A stretch of DNA of 64,000 nucleotides from Massilia sp. Bi118 (GCF_918697865.1 NZ_CAKKMV010000014.1:98835-162834), one strand, 5' to 3'; counted from the first letter of the stretch, positions 15,326 to 25,011 are shown. Translations and numbers: made by a program. The notes: generated by a model not told the origin, from the letters alone.

Positions 15326-18203
15326 GTAGCCGCGGCATCGCCGCCGCATCCGCCGGCCTGGCGAACAGGTAACCCTGCGCCAGGTCGCAGCCATGCTCGC
15401 GCAGCAGCGCCAGCTGGGCCTCGGTCTCCACCCCTTCCGCCACCACCGACAGCTGCAGGCTGCCGGCCAGCGCCATGATCGCGGCGACGATCGCGCGGTC
15501 CTCGCCGCTGCCTGCGAGGTCGCGGATAAAAGCGCGGTCGATCTTGATCTTGTGGACCGGGAAGCGCTTCAGGTAGGCCAGGCTCGAATAGCCGGTGCCG
15601 AAGTCGTCGATCGACAGGCGGATGCCCATCGCCGAGATCTGTTCCAGCGTCTCCAGGGTCTGGCGGCCGTGCTGCATCAGCGCGGTCTCGGTGATCTCGA
15701 ATTCCAGCATGGCCGGCTCGATGCCGGTTTCCTCCAGGGTGCGCCGGATCGCCTCGACCAGGCCGCGGTGCATGAACTGGCGCGCCGACAGATTGACCGC
15801 CAGCGGCACCGGCGCCAGCCCGGCCTTTCTCCAGGCGATCGCCTGTTCGCAGGCGGCGCGGATCACCCACTCGCCGACCGGCACGATCAGGCCGTTCTCC
15901 TCCAGCATGGGGATGAAGTCGTCCGGCGCCACCAGGCCGTGGTCCGGGCGGCGCCAGCGCAGCAGCACCTCCATGCCCTCTACCTTGCCGTCGCGGGTGG
16001 CGACGATGGGTTGGTAGAACAGCGTGAACTCCTCGCGCTCGAGCGCGCCGCGCAGGCTGGTCTCGAGCTCGAAATGGCGTGCCGCCGCCACGTTCATGCG
16101 CTCGGCGAAGAACTGGTAGTTGTTGCGGCCCGAGGCCTTGGCGTGGTACATCGCGGCGTCGGCCTTGCGCATCAGGGTTTCGACGTCCTCGCCGTCGTCC
16201 GGGCACAGGCAGATGCCGATCGAAGGCGAGATGTGCAGGCTGCGGCCCTCGAAGCGCACCGGCTCGGCCAGGGCGCCGATGATTTTGTCGCCGACCAGCG
16301 CGCACTCGTCGAGCGTGCGCACGCCCGGCACCAGCACCACGAATTCGTCGCCGCCCAGGCGCGCCACGGTATCGACCGCGCGCACCACGCGGCACAGGCG
16401 GTTCGCGACTTCCTTCAACAGGTGGTCGCCGGTCAGGTGGCCGAGCGAATCGTTGATGGTCTTGAAGCGGTCCAGGTCGATGAACATCACGGCCAGCTTG
16501 CGGCCGTCGCGGCGCGCCGCCAGCATCGCCCGGTCCAGGCGCTCGGACAGCAGCGCGCGGTTCGGCAGGCCGGTCAGCGCGTCGTGGTAGGCCATGTGAT
16601 GGACCCGCGCCTCGGCCTGGCGGCGCTCGACGATTTCGGCCTGCAGCAGGCGGTTCGCGCCCGCCAGTTCGGCGGTACGTTCCTGCACCCGCACTTCGAG
16701 TTCGTCGCGCGCGCGGCGCAGCGCGTCGGCCGCCTCGTGCTGGGCGGTGACGTCGTCGATCAGCCAGACGCTGCGGCCGCCGCGCTGGGCCATGTCGAAG
16801 GGCCGGCCCGACAGGCGCGCCCAGAAGCGCGTGCCGTCGCGCCGCATCAGGTGGTATTCCGCCATGTGCACCCGGCCGGACGCGAAGTCGGCCTGGGTCT
16901 GGCGGCGCGCGTCTTCCCAGCTGGCGGTGTCCGGATACAGCTCGCGCACGCTGGCGCCGTCGATCGCGCCGGCCGGGCAGCCGAACAGCTCCTCCATCTT
17001 GCGGTTGCAGCGCAGCGTACGCCCATCCTCGACCACAGCGATGCCAAGCACCGCGTTGTCGAGGATGGCCTGGTTTTCCAGCACCGCGTTGCGCAGCGAC
17101 TCCTCGTCGCACTTCTGGCGCGTGCGGTCCTCGATCATCCAGATCGTGCCCTGCGCCGGGTCTTCGCTGTTGATGGCGTAACCGATCAGGCGCACCCACA
17201 TCGGGGTGCCGTCCTTGCGCACCATGGTGCTCTCGGCCTGGAAGGGCTTGCCCTGCCCGAGCACCGCATAGGCCTCGGCGCCCAGATAGTCGAAGGCCTG
17301 GTCGTCGGCGTACAGGATGCGGGTCAGGCTGCCGATCGCTTCGCCTTCGGCATAGCCGAACATGCGATCGAAGCTGCTGTTTGCGCGCGTGATCACCCGG
17401 CTGCGCGTGAAGAAGATGCCGATCGAGGCGTTGATCATGATCGCCTGCACTTCGCGCAGCGCCTGGCGCGCCTCGCTGACGTCTTCCAGGATCCAGATCG
17501 TGCCGGCCTCGCGCGAGGTCATGTCGACCGCCCTGGCGCGGATGCGGCACCAGATCAGCGAGCCGTCGCGGCGGCGCAGCTGGATCTCGTCCCGCTCGAA
17601 CAGCTCGCCGGCGGTGAGCACGCGGATCGCCTGCTCCATGAAGCCCTCGTACTGCGGCCGCGAGACGAAGAAGGCGGCGGGATCGCGTCCCACCAGCTCG
17701 GCGGGCTCGTAGCCCAGCATGCGGGCCATGCGCGGATTGCAGGACTTGACCAGGTGCGGCAGGGTAACGACGATGCCAACCGGCGCGTGCTCGAGCACCA
17801 TGGCCTGCTCCAGCTGGACGCTGCGCAGCGCGCCTTCCGCGCCGGCGGCATGCGTGGCGCCGGGCAGCTCGCAGAACACAAAGGTGGCGCCGGCAATGCC
17901 CGCTGCAGCCGGCAGCGGCCGCGCCCGGACCTCGACCGGCACTTCGAGCCCGCCGGCGGCCAGCAGCCCGCTCCAGCGCCGCTCGCCCCCCAAGGCCAGC
18001 CCGGCCTCATGCCCGGCCTGCGGCCTGCTGCGCTCGCAGAACAGCACAGGCAGCCGCCTTCCCTCCAGCGCTGCGCCGAGCAGCCGCTCGAGGGCCTCGT
18101 TGGCCGCCCAAATCATTCCCTGCGCATCGCAGGCGCAGGCCGGCGCCGCCAGCAGCGCCAGCGCCTCGGCCACCATGGCCGGTTTGCTCGTTACACGATC
18201 CAT
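15312..18203 (-). CDS. PAS-GGDEF-EAL cyclic-di-GMP signalling protein
   Basis: A 963-residue cytoplasmic sensor that probably makes or degrades cyclic-di-GMP. About four PAS domains come first (residues about 20-120, 130-245, 255-370 and 385-495), then a short coiled coil. A GGDEF domain follows with intact RLGGDEFVVLV near residue 615, and an EAL domain from about 715. The EAL signature reads EVLLRW instead of ExLxR's usual EALLRW, which keeps the Glu and Arg. IDDFGTGYSSL and VVAEGVET are intact, so phosphodiesterase activity is likely. No membrane segments or signal peptide. Start at 18203 with GGGACAGGG before it. It overlaps the 3' end of xth. Confidence 0.93.
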   Translation of the reverse strand: MDRVTSKPAMVAEALALLAAPACACDAQGMIWAANEALERLLGAALEGRRLPVLFCERSRPQAGHEAGLALGGERRWSGLLAAGGLEVPVEVRARPLPAAAGIAGATFVFCELPGATHAAGAEGALRSVQLEQAMVLEHAPVGIVVTLPHLVKSCNPRMARMLGYEPAELVGRDPAAFFVSRPQYEGFMEQAIRVLTAGELFERDEIQLRRRDGSLIWCRIRARAVDMTSREAGTIWILEDVSEARQALREVQAIMINASIGIFFTRSRVITRANSSFDRMFGYAEGEAIGSLTRILYADDQAFDYLGAEAYAVLGQGKPFQAESTMVRKDGTPMWVRLIGYAINSEDPAQGTIWMIEDRTRQKCDEESLRNAVLENQAILDNAVLGIAVVEDGRTLRCNRKMEELFGCPAGAIDGASVRELYPDTASWEDARRQTQADFASGRVHMAEYHLMRRDGTRFWARLSGRPFDMAQRGGRSVWLIDDVTAQHEAADALRRARDELEVRVQERTAELAGANRLLQAEIVERRQAEARVHHMAYHDALTGLPNRALLSERLDRAMLAARRDGRKLAVMFIDLDRFKTINDSLGHLTGDHLLKEVANRLCRVVRAVDTVARLGGDEFVVLVPGVRTLDECALVGDKIIGALAEPVRFEGRSLHISPSIGICLCPDDGEDVETLMRKADAAMYHAKASGRNNYQFFAERMNVAAARHFELETSLRGALEREEFTLFYQPIVATRDGKVEGMEVLLRWRRPDHGLVAPDDFIPMLEENGLIVPVGEWVIRAACEQAIAWRKAGLAPVPLAVNLSARQFMHRGLVEAIRRTLEETGIEPAMLEFEITETALMQHGRQTLETLEQISAMGIRLSIDDFGTGYSSLAYLKRFPVHKIKIDRAFIRDLAGSGEDRAIVAAIMALAGSLQLSVVAEGVETEAQLALLREHGCDLAQGYLFARPADAAAMPRLLNRS

Positions 18204-18291
18204 CCCTGTCCCATTTTGCGGGTCCGTCCTCTGGACCTCTTTTTCCGGGGAGAATCATAAACCAACAAGTGGTAGTAAATATCAAACAAGC

Positions 18292-18323
18292 AAAAAAAAG
18301 CCCGCCGTGTTGTACGGCGGGCT
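18292..18323 (-). terminator. Terminator of the prp operon
   Basis: Read on the minus strand: stem AGCCCGCCGT / ACGGCGGGCT with a 5-base loop, followed by a run of T. It lies 19 bp after the prpF stop. Confidence 0.9.
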
Positions 18324-18341
18324 CATGGGGCTTGCAATGAT

Positions 18342-19538
18342 TTAGACGGCGTCGCCGGGGATGCGGACCCAGCCTTCCATCAGCACACGGGCACTACGGC
18401 TCATCACCGCCTTTTTCACGGCCCAGTCGCCGCTTTGCGCATCCTGCTCGGCCTGGGCGCCGACGCGCAGGGTGCCGGACGGGTGGCCGAAGCGCACCGC
18501 TTCATGGGCGCGGCCGCCGGCGGCCAGGCTGACCAGGGTGCCGGGAATGGCCGCGGCGGTGCCGATCGCCACCGCCGCCGTGCCCATCATCGCGTGGTGC
18601 AGCTTGCCCATCGAGAGCGCGCGCACCAGCAGGTCGATGTCCTGGGCGGCTACCCGCTTGCCGCTCGACGCCACATAGTCTGCCGGCGGGGCCACGAAGG
18701 CCACCTTGGGCGTGTGCTGGCGGCGCGCCGCCTCTTCCAGGTGCGCAATCAGGCCCATGCGCATGGCGCCGTGGGCGCGGATCAGTTCGAACATCGCCAG
18801 CGCCTTCGGGTCGCCGTTGATGTCGTCCTGCAGTTCGCTGCCTTTGTAGCCGATGTCGGCGGCGTTGACGAAGATGGTCGGGATGCCGGCGTTGATCATG
18901 GTCGCCTTGAGCGTGCCGACGCCCGGCACCTCGAGTTCGTCGACCAGTTGCCCGGTCGGGAACATAGCGCCGCCGCCCTCGCCCTCCTCGGCCGCCGGGT
19001 CCATGAACTCGAGCTGGACTTCGGCCGCCGGGAAGGTCACGCCGTCCAGTTCGAAGTCGCCGGTTTCCTGGACCTGGCCGTTCGTCACCGGCACGTGGGC
19101 GATGATGGTCTTGCCGATGTTGGCCTGCCAGATCGTCACCGTGACGATGCCGTTGTCCGGGATGCGGTCCGCGGGAATGAAACCATTGCTGATCGCATAG
19201 GGGCCGATCGCCGCCGACAGGTTGCCGCAGTTGCCGCTCCAGTCGACGAAGGGCTTGTCGATCGAGACCTGGCCGAACAGGTAGTCGACGTCGTGGCCGG
19301 GCTTCGTGCTGTCGGCGACGATGACGGTCTTGCTGGTGCTCGAGGTGGCGCCACCCATGCCGTCGATCTGCTTGGCATAGGGGTCCGGGCTGCCGATCAC
19401 GCGCAGCAGCAGCTTGTCGCGCGCTTCGCCGGGCACTTGCGCGGCTTCGGGCAGGTCCTGCAGGCGGAAGAAGACGCCTTTGCTGGTGCCGCCGCGCATG
19501 TAGGTGGCGGGGATTTTGATTTGTGGTACGTGGGGCAT
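18342..19538 (-). CDS. prpF: 2-methylaconitate isomerase PrpF
   Basis: Isomerises the methylaconitate made by AcnD so that ordinary aconitase can complete the 2-methylcitrate cycle. The 398-residue protein has the N-terminal YMRGGTSKGVFF motif, GMGGATSSTSKT and WSGNCGNLS, all typical of PrpF. It is the last gene of the prpB-prpC-GNAT-acnD-prpF operon. It is separated from acnD by a paired palindromic element and followed by a terminator. The upstream ribosome site is weak. Confidence 0.95.
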   Translation of the reverse strand: MPHVPQIKIPATYMRGGTSKGVFFRLQDLPEAAQVPGEARDKLLLRVIGSPDPYAKQIDGMGGATSSTSKTVIVADSTKPGHDVDYLFGQVSIDKPFVDWSGNCGNLSAAIGPYAISNGFIPADRIPDNGIVTVTIWQANIGKTIIAHVPVTNGQVQETGDFELDGVTFPAAEVQLEFMDPAAEEGEGGGAMFPTGQLVDELEVPGVGTLKATMINAGIPTIFVNAADIGYKGSELQDDINGDPKALAMFELIRAHGAMRMGLIAHLEEAARRQHTPKVAFVAPPADYVASSGKRVAAQDIDLLVRALSMGKLHHAMMGTAAVAIGTAAAIPGTLVSLAAGGRAHEAVRFGHPSGTLRVGAQAEQDAQSGDWAVKKAVMSRSARVLMEGWVRIPGDAV

Positions 19539-19556
19539 ATGTGTTATCCGGTAATA

Positions 19557-19644
19557 CGTCGTCCCCGCGCAGGCGGGGACCCAAGTTCTGCTTGACCTAT
19601 CGACCGCTCAACAAACTTGGGTTCCCGCCTTCGCGGGAACGACG
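19557..19644. repeat. Paired palindromic repeat (REP/BIME-like), copy B
   Basis: Inverted arms CGTCGTCCCCGCGCAGGCGG... and ...CGCGGGAACGACG enclose a loop that differs from copies A and C. It sits in the acnD-prpF gap inside the operon, so it will be transcribed and fold in the mRNA. Confidence 0.85.
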
Positions 19645-19648
19645 AGTT

Positions 19649-22261
19649 TCAGGCAGCGACCTTCGTCGTTGCCAAAAAGTCCTGCGCAAACCGCTGCAGC
19701 ACGCCGCCGGCCTCGTAGATCGACACCTCTTCCGCGGTATCGAGGCGGCAGGTCACCGGCACCTCGACCGTCTCGCCATTCCTGCGGTGGATCACCAGCG
19801 TGAGCGTTGCGCGCGGCGTGCGCTCGCCCACCACGTCGTAGCCCTCGGTACCGTCCAGGCCCAGGGTCAGGCGGGTCGTGCCCGGCATGAACTCCAGCGG
19901 CAGCACGCCCATGCCGACCAGGTTGGTGCGGTGGATGCGTTCGAAGCCTTCGGCCACGATGGCTTCCACGCCCGCCAGGCGCACGCCTTTCGCCGCCCAG
20001 TCGCGCGAGGAACCCTGGCCGTAGTCGGCGCCGGCGACCACGATCAGCGGCTGCTTGCGCTCCATATAGGTTTCGATCGCTTCCCACATGCGGGTGACCT
20101 GGCCTTCCGGCTCGATGCGGGCCAGCGAACCCGCACGCACGCTGCCATCTGCGTTGCGTACCATCTCGTTCTTGAGGGTCGGATTGGCGAAGGTCGCGCG
20201 CTGCGCGGTCAGGTGGTCGCCGCGGTGGGTCGCGTAGGAGTTGAAGTCCTCTTCCGGCAGGCCCATCTTGTGCAGGTACTCGCCCGCAGCGGAATTCATC
20301 ATGATCGCATTCGACGGCGACAGGTGGTCGGTGGTGATGTTGTCGCCCAGGACCGCCAGCGGCAGCATGCCCTTCAGGCTGCGTTCGCCGGCCAGCGCGC
20401 CTTCCCAGTAGGGCGGACGGCGGATGTAGGTGCTCATCTCGCGCCAGTCGTACAGCGGCGACACCGCTTCATCAAGCGATTCCTGGCGTGCGAACATCAC
20501 GTCATACACGTTGCGGAACTGCTGCGGCTTGACCGATTGTTCGACCACGGCGTCGATCTCGGCGTCGCTCGGCCAGATGTCGGCCAGGCGGACTTCCTTG
20601 CCATTCGCGTCGACGCCCAGCACGTCCTTCTCGATGTCGAAGCGGATCGTGCCGGCGATCGCATAGGCCACCACCAGCGCCGGCGAAGCCAGGAAGGCCT
20701 GCTTGGCATACGGGTGGATGCGGCCGTCGAAGTTGCGGTTGCCCGACAGGACGGCGGTCGCGTACAGGTCGCGCTCCACCACTTCCTTCTGGATGACGGG
20801 ATCGAGCGCGCCGGACATGCCGTTGCAGGTGGTGCAGGCAAAGGCGACGATGCCGAAGCCCAGCTTTTCCAGTTCCGGCAGCAGGCCGGCTTCGTCCAGG
20901 TACAGTGCGACAGCCTTGGAGCCGGGCGCCAGCGAGGATTTCACCCAGGGCTTGCGCAGCAGGCCCAGCTTGTTGGCGTTACGGGCGATCAGGCCGGCCG
21001 CGATCATGTTGCGCGGATTATTCGTGTTGGTGCAGCTGGTGATGGCGGCGATGATCACGGCGCCGTCCGGCATCAGGCCTGGCTCGTTTTCGACCCGCAT
21101 TTCGGCCGGAATGGCGATGCCCTGGGCCGCCAGTTCCGAGGTCGGCACGCGCTTGTGCGGGTTCGACGGACCGGCGATGTTGCGGACGACCGTCGACAGG
21201 TCGAACTGCAGCGTGCGCTCGTACTCGGCCTTGACCAGGGTGTCGGCCCACAGGCCGGTTTCCTTCGCATAGGTCTCGACCAGTTTCACGAGTTCGTCGT
21301 CGCGGCCGGTCAGCTTCAGGTACTTGATGGTCTGCTCGTCGATGGCGAACATGGCGGCGGTGGCGCCGTATTCCGGGGCCATGTTCGAGATCGTGGCGCG
21401 GTCGCCCAGGGTCAGATTCGAGGAACCCTCACCGAAGAACTCCAGGTAGGCGGAAACGACCTTCGACTTGCGCAGGAACTCGGTCAGCGCCAGCACGATG
21501 TCGGTGGCGGTGATGCCCGGCTGCGGTTTGCCGGTCAGCTCGACGCCGACGATGTCCGGCAGGCGCATCCAGGAGGCGCGGCCCAGCATGACGCTTTCCG
21601 CTTCCAGGCCGCCGACGCCGATCGCGATCACGCCCAGCGCATCGACCATCGGGGTGTGCGAGTCGGTGCCGACCAGGGTGTCCGGGTAGGCCACGCCGTC
21701 GCTCACCTGGACCACGGGGCTCATGCGCTCGAGATTAATCTGGTGCAGGATGCCGTTCCCCGGCGGGATCACGTCGACGTTCTGGAAGGCCTTCTTGGTC
21801 CACTCGATGAAGTGGAAGCGGTCCTCGTTGCGGCGGTCTTCGATGGCGCGATTCTTTTCGAAGGCCTGCGGATCGAAGCCGCCGCACTCGACGGCCAGCG
21901 AGTGGTCGACCACCAGCTGGGTCGGCACCACCGGGTTGACCAGGGCCGGGTTCCCGCCCTGCAGGGCGATGGCGTCGCGCAGGCCGGCCAGGTCGACCAG
22001 CGCGGTCTGGCCGAGGATGTCGTGGCAGACCACGCGCGCCGGGAACCAGGGGAAATCGAGCTCGCGCTTGCGCTCGATGAGCTGCTTCAGCGACGGGACA
22101 AGGGCTTGCGGTTCGCAGCGGCGCACCAGGTTCTCGGCCAGCACACGCGAGGTGTAAGGCAGGCCGTCCCAGGCGCCCGGCTGGATCTCTTCGACCGCCG
22201 CTTTCGCGTCGAAGTAGTGGAGATTGGTCCCGCGCAGGGGTTTACGATATTGGCTGTTCAT
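19649..22261 (-). CDS. acnD: Fe/S-dependent 2-methylisocitrate dehydratase AcnD
   Basis: Dehydrates 2-methylcitrate in the methylcitrate cycle, replacing PrpD in organisms that use PrpF. The 870-residue aconitase-family protein carries the cluster-binding cysteines in AFACTTCNGMSG and SCTNTNNPRNM. It also has GTDSHTPMVDALGVI and the C-terminal swivel motif GADYGQGSSRDWAAKG. Start at 22261 (MNSQYRKPLRG); the open frame extends upstream, but only over the 3' end of the GNAT gene. Its start overlaps the GNAT stop by 20 bp. Confidence 0.95.
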   Translation of the reverse strand: MNSQYRKPLRGTNLHYFDAKAAVEEIQPGAWDGLPYTSRVLAENLVRRCEPQALVPSLKQLIERKRELDFPWFPARVVCHDILGQTALVDLAGLRDAIALQGGNPALVNPVVPTQLVVDHSLAVECGGFDPQAFEKNRAIEDRRNEDRFHFIEWTKKAFQNVDVIPPGNGILHQINLERMSPVVQVSDGVAYPDTLVGTDSHTPMVDALGVIAIGVGGLEAESVMLGRASWMRLPDIVGVELTGKPQPGITATDIVLALTEFLRKSKVVSAYLEFFGEGSSNLTLGDRATISNMAPEYGATAAMFAIDEQTIKYLKLTGRDDELVKLVETYAKETGLWADTLVKAEYERTLQFDLSTVVRNIAGPSNPHKRVPTSELAAQGIAIPAEMRVENEPGLMPDGAVIIAAITSCTNTNNPRNMIAAGLIARNANKLGLLRKPWVKSSLAPGSKAVALYLDEAGLLPELEKLGFGIVAFACTTCNGMSGALDPVIQKEVVERDLYATAVLSGNRNFDGRIHPYAKQAFLASPALVVAYAIAGTIRFDIEKDVLGVDANGKEVRLADIWPSDAEIDAVVEQSVKPQQFRNVYDVMFARQESLDEAVSPLYDWREMSTYIRRPPYWEGALAGERSLKGMLPLAVLGDNITTDHLSPSNAIMMNSAAGEYLHKMGLPEEDFNSYATHRGDHLTAQRATFANPTLKNEMVRNADGSVRAGSLARIEPEGQVTRMWEAIETYMERKQPLIVVAGADYGQGSSRDWAAKGVRLAGVEAIVAEGFERIHRTNLVGMGVLPLEFMPGTTRLTLGLDGTEGYDVVGERTPRATLTLVIHRRNGETVEVPVTCRLDTAEEVSIYEAGGVLQRFAQDFLATTKVAA

Positions 22262-22787
22262 TTGGATGTTGCGAAACGAGAGATAAAACCAGGTGCTGCT
22301 TGGCGCAGTACCTGCCTTCGTGATGAATGGCATCCGGCTCGAGGCCGAATTGCCGGAAGCCGAAGCTGTCGTACAGCCGCCGGGCCGGCAGGTTCGATTC
22401 GTTCACCTCGAGGGTGAGCTGGCGGACCGTGCCGAGCGAACGGGCAAAGCCGATCAGGTGCGCCACCAGCAGGCGCCCGATGCCGGCGCGCTGGTGGCTG
22501 CGCGCGACCATCAGACTGTTCAGGCTGGCCGCGTGCCGCAGGCGCCTGCCCTCCTGCATGCGCAGGCAGATGGCGCCGACCAGCGGTGCATCGGACTGCG
22601 CGCCATCGAAGGCGCCGAACCAATGATAATCCTGTTTGGCCAGGCGCCGCGCATGCCAGTCCAGGCCTTTGGCCAGCGCTTCTTCATGGTCGGGGCCGTG
22701 GGCAAACTGGAAGTCGCGCAGGCTGGCCAGGCGCAGTTCGCGGTAGGCGGCTGTGTCGCTGGGGGTGAGTTGGCGGATGGTCGGCAT
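22242..22787 (-). CDS. GNAT family N-acetyltransferase in the prp operon
   Basis: A 181-residue GNAT protein that would transfer an acyl group from acyl-CoA to an amine. The acetyl-CoA binding motif A is seen as MVARSHQRAGIGRLLVAHLI, with the C-terminal NLPARRLYDSFGFRQFG segment. The start ATG 22787 (MPTIRQLTPSD) is chosen because the frame further upstream only translates the palindromic element. It is placed between prpC and acnD and overlaps acnD by 20 bp, so it is co-transcribed. The substrate is unknown. A role in tuning propionyl-CoA metabolism by protein acylation is speculation. Confidence 0.85.
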   Translation of the reverse strand: MPTIRQLTPSDTAAYRELRLASLRDFQFAHGPDHEEALAKGLDWHARRLAKQDYHWFGAFDGAQSDAPLVGAICLRMQEGRRLRHAASLNSLMVARSHQRAGIGRLLVAHLIGFARSLGTVRQLTLEVNESNLPARRLYDSFGFRQFGLEPDAIHHEGRYCAKQHLVLSLVSQHPNEQPIS

Positions 22788-22796
22788 GGTATTTAC

Positions 22797-22883
22797 CGTC
22801 GTTCCCGCGAAGGCGGGAACCCAAGTTAGTAGCGTTATCGTTAGCTCACGCAAACTTGGGTCCCCGCCTGCGCGGGGACGACG
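22797..22883. repeat. Paired palindromic repeat (REP/BIME-like), copy C
   Basis: Same arms as copies A and B. The loop, read on the minus strand, contains TGAGCTAACGA as in copy A, so this copy lies in the opposite orientation to A. It occupies the prpC-GNAT gap within the operon. Confidence 0.85.
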
Positions 22884-22890
22884 TGGTGGC

Positions 22891-24057
22891 TTATTTACGT
22901 TCGCTCAGCGGCACGAACTTCAGATCCTCCGGACCGACATAGTTCGCACTCGGACGGATGATCTTGTTGTCGATACGCTGCTCGATGATGTGCGCCGACC
23001 AGCCCGAAGTGCGCGCGATCACGAACAGCGGGGTGAACATCGCGGTCGGCACGCCCATCATGTGGTAGGACACGGCCGAGAACCAGTCCAGGTTCGGGAA
23101 CATCTTCTTCACTTCCCACATGACCGATTCCAGGCGCTCGGCGATGTCGAACATCTTCATCGAACCGGCATCGCTTGAGAGCTTGCGCGCGACTTCCTTG
23201 ATCACCTTGTTGCGCGGGTCCGAGATCGTGTACACCGGGTGGCCGAAGCCGATCACGACTTCCTTGTTGGCGACGCGGTTGCGGATGTCGGCTTCGGCTT
23301 CGTCCGCGTTTTCGTAGCGCTTCTGGATCTCGAAGGCGACTTCGTTGGCGCCGCCGTGCTTCGGACCGCGCAGCGCGCCGATGGCCCCGGTGATGGCCGA
23401 GTAGATGTCGGAACCGGTGCCGGCGATCACGCGGCCGGTGAAGGTCGAGGCGTTGAACTCGTGCTCGGCGTACAAGATGAGCGAGGTGTGCATCGCCTTG
23501 ACCCAGTCGTCGGACGGCTTTTCGCCGTGCAGCAGGTGCAGGAAGTGGCCGCCGATCGAGTCGTCGTCGGTCTCGACTTCGATGCGCTTGCCGTTATGGC
23601 TGAAGTGGTACCAGTACAGCAGCATCGAACCCAGCGATGCCATCAGGCGGTCGGCGATGTCGCGCGCGCCCGGGATGTTATGGTCGTCCTTTTCCGGCAG
23701 CGTACAGCCCAGCACCGAGACGCCGGTGCGCATCACGTCCATCGGATGCGAGGCGGCCGGCAGCGCTTCCAGTGCGCCCTTCACCGCCTGCGGCAGGCCG
23801 CGCAGCATCTTCAGCTTGGCCTTGTAGCCTTTCAGTTCGGCGGCGTTCGGCAGCTTGCCGTGCACCAGCAGGTAGGCGATCTCTTCGAATTCGGAGGTGT
23901 CGGCCACGTCCAGGATGTCGTAGCCGCGATAGTGCAGATCGTTGCCGGAACGGCCCACCGAGCACAGCGCGGTGTTACCTGCGGCGACGCCGGACAGGGC
24001 GACGGATTTCTTCGGCTTGAAGGTCGGGGTGTCGGATTGGGTGGTCTGATCGGTCAT
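22891..24057 (-). CDS. prpC: 2-methylcitrate synthase
   Basis: Condenses propionyl-CoA with oxaloacetate to 2-methylcitrate. The 388-residue citrate synthase-family protein has the family histidine motif in VIGFGHPVYTISDPR near residue 255 and the N-terminal LHYRGYDILDVA. The start ATG 24057 is preferred over one five codons upstream because GGAGACCCGAG precedes it. It lies 15 bp after prpB. Confidence 0.95.
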   Translation of the reverse strand: MTDQTTQSDTPTFKPKKSVALSGVAAGNTALCSVGRSGNDLHYRGYDILDVADTSEFEEIAYLLVHGKLPNAAELKGYKAKLKMLRGLPQAVKGALEALPAASHPMDVMRTGVSVLGCTLPEKDDHNIPGARDIADRLMASLGSMLLYWYHFSHNGKRIEVETDDDSIGGHFLHLLHGEKPSDDWVKAMHTSLILYAEHEFNASTFTGRVIAGTGSDIYSAITGAIGALRGPKHGGANEVAFEIQKRYENADEAEADIRNRVANKEVVIGFGHPVYTISDPRNKVIKEVARKLSSDAGSMKMFDIAERLESVMWEVKKMFPNLDWFSAVSYHMMGVPTAMFTPLFVIARTSGWSAHIIEQRIDNKIIRPSANYVGPEDLKFVPLSERK

Positions 24058-24072
24058 CTCGGGTCTCCTCAA

Positions 24073-24963
24073 TTATTTGGCTTTGTTCTGGGCAAACAGG
24101 GCATCCAGCTTCTGCTCGAAGCTATGGTAATCGATGCGGTCGTAGAGTTCGGCGCGGGTCTGCATGGTATCGACCACGCTCTTCTGCGTGCCTTCGCGAC
24201 GGATGGTTTCGTACACGTTCTCGGCCGCCTTGTTCATGGCGCGGAAGGCCGACAGCGGGTAGAGCACGATGTCGACGTCGGCACCCTTCAACTCTTCGAC
24301 GCTGAACAGCGGGGTCGAACCGAATTCGGTGATGTTGGCCAGGATCGGCACCTTGACCGCTTTCTTGAACTGGGCGTACATCTCCAGGCTGGTGATCGCT
24401 TCCGGGAAGATCATGTCGGCGCCGGCTTCGACGCAGGCGACGGCGCGCTCCACGGCTTTATCCAGGCCCTCGACGGCCAGCGCGTCGGTGCGGGCCATGA
24501 CGACGAAGTTGTCGTCGGTGCGGGCGTCGACGGCGGCCTTCACGCGGTCGACCATTTCGCCCTGGCTGACGATCTCCTTGCCCGGACGGTGGCCGCAACG
24601 CTTGGCGCCGACCTGGTCTTCGATGTGGCAGGCGCCGGCGCCGGCCTTGATCAGCGAGCGCACGGTGCGGGCGACGTTGAAGGCGGAGGAGCCGAAGCCG
24701 GTGTCGATGTCGACCAGCAGCGGCAGGTCGCAGACGTCGGTGATGCGGCGCACGTCGATCAGCACGTCTTCGAGGCCCGAGATGCCGAGGTCAGGCAGGC
24801 CCAGCGAACCCGCGGCCACGCCGCCGCCCGACAGGTAGATCGCACGGTAGCCGGCGCGCTTGGCCAGCAGGGCGTGGTTGGCGTTGATCGCGCCGATCAC
24901 CTGCAGCGGATGTTCTTCCTGCACGGCCAGGCGGAATTTGGCGCCTGCGGAGAGTTGACTCAT
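24073..24963 (-). CDS. prpB: 2-methylisocitrate lyase
   Basis: Cleaves 2-methylisocitrate to pyruvate and succinate, the last step of the cycle. The 296-residue protein belongs to the isocitrate lyase/PEP mutase family, with the catalytic KRCGH motif near residue 121, LLVDIDTGFG and ARTDALAVEG. It is the first gene of the operon; AAGGAC lies before the ATG. A consensus sigma-54 promoter lies about 50 bp upstream. Confidence 0.96.
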   Translation of the reverse strand: MSQLSAGAKFRLAVQEEHPLQVIGAINANHALLAKRAGYRAIYLSGGGVAAGSLGLPDLGISGLEDVLIDVRRITDVCDLPLLVDIDTGFGSSAFNVARTVRSLIKAGAGACHIEDQVGAKRCGHRPGKEIVSQGEMVDRVKAAVDARTDDNFVVMARTDALAVEGLDKAVERAVACVEAGADMIFPEAITSLEMYAQFKKAVKVPILANITEFGSTPLFSVEELKGADVDIVLYPLSAFRAMNKAAENVYETIRREGTQKSVVDTMQTRAELYDRIDYHSFEQKLDALFAQNKAK

Positions 24964-25011
24964 GGTGCTGTCCTTTCGATTGATTCATTGAGCGGAGTAC
25001 GGGCACATCAA

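Noticed and set aside
22788..22853. N-terminal extension of the GNAT protein
   Set aside because: The extra residues (LTWVPAFAGTTVN-like) come from translating the palindromic element; such extensions are a common annotation error. The start at 22787 was used.
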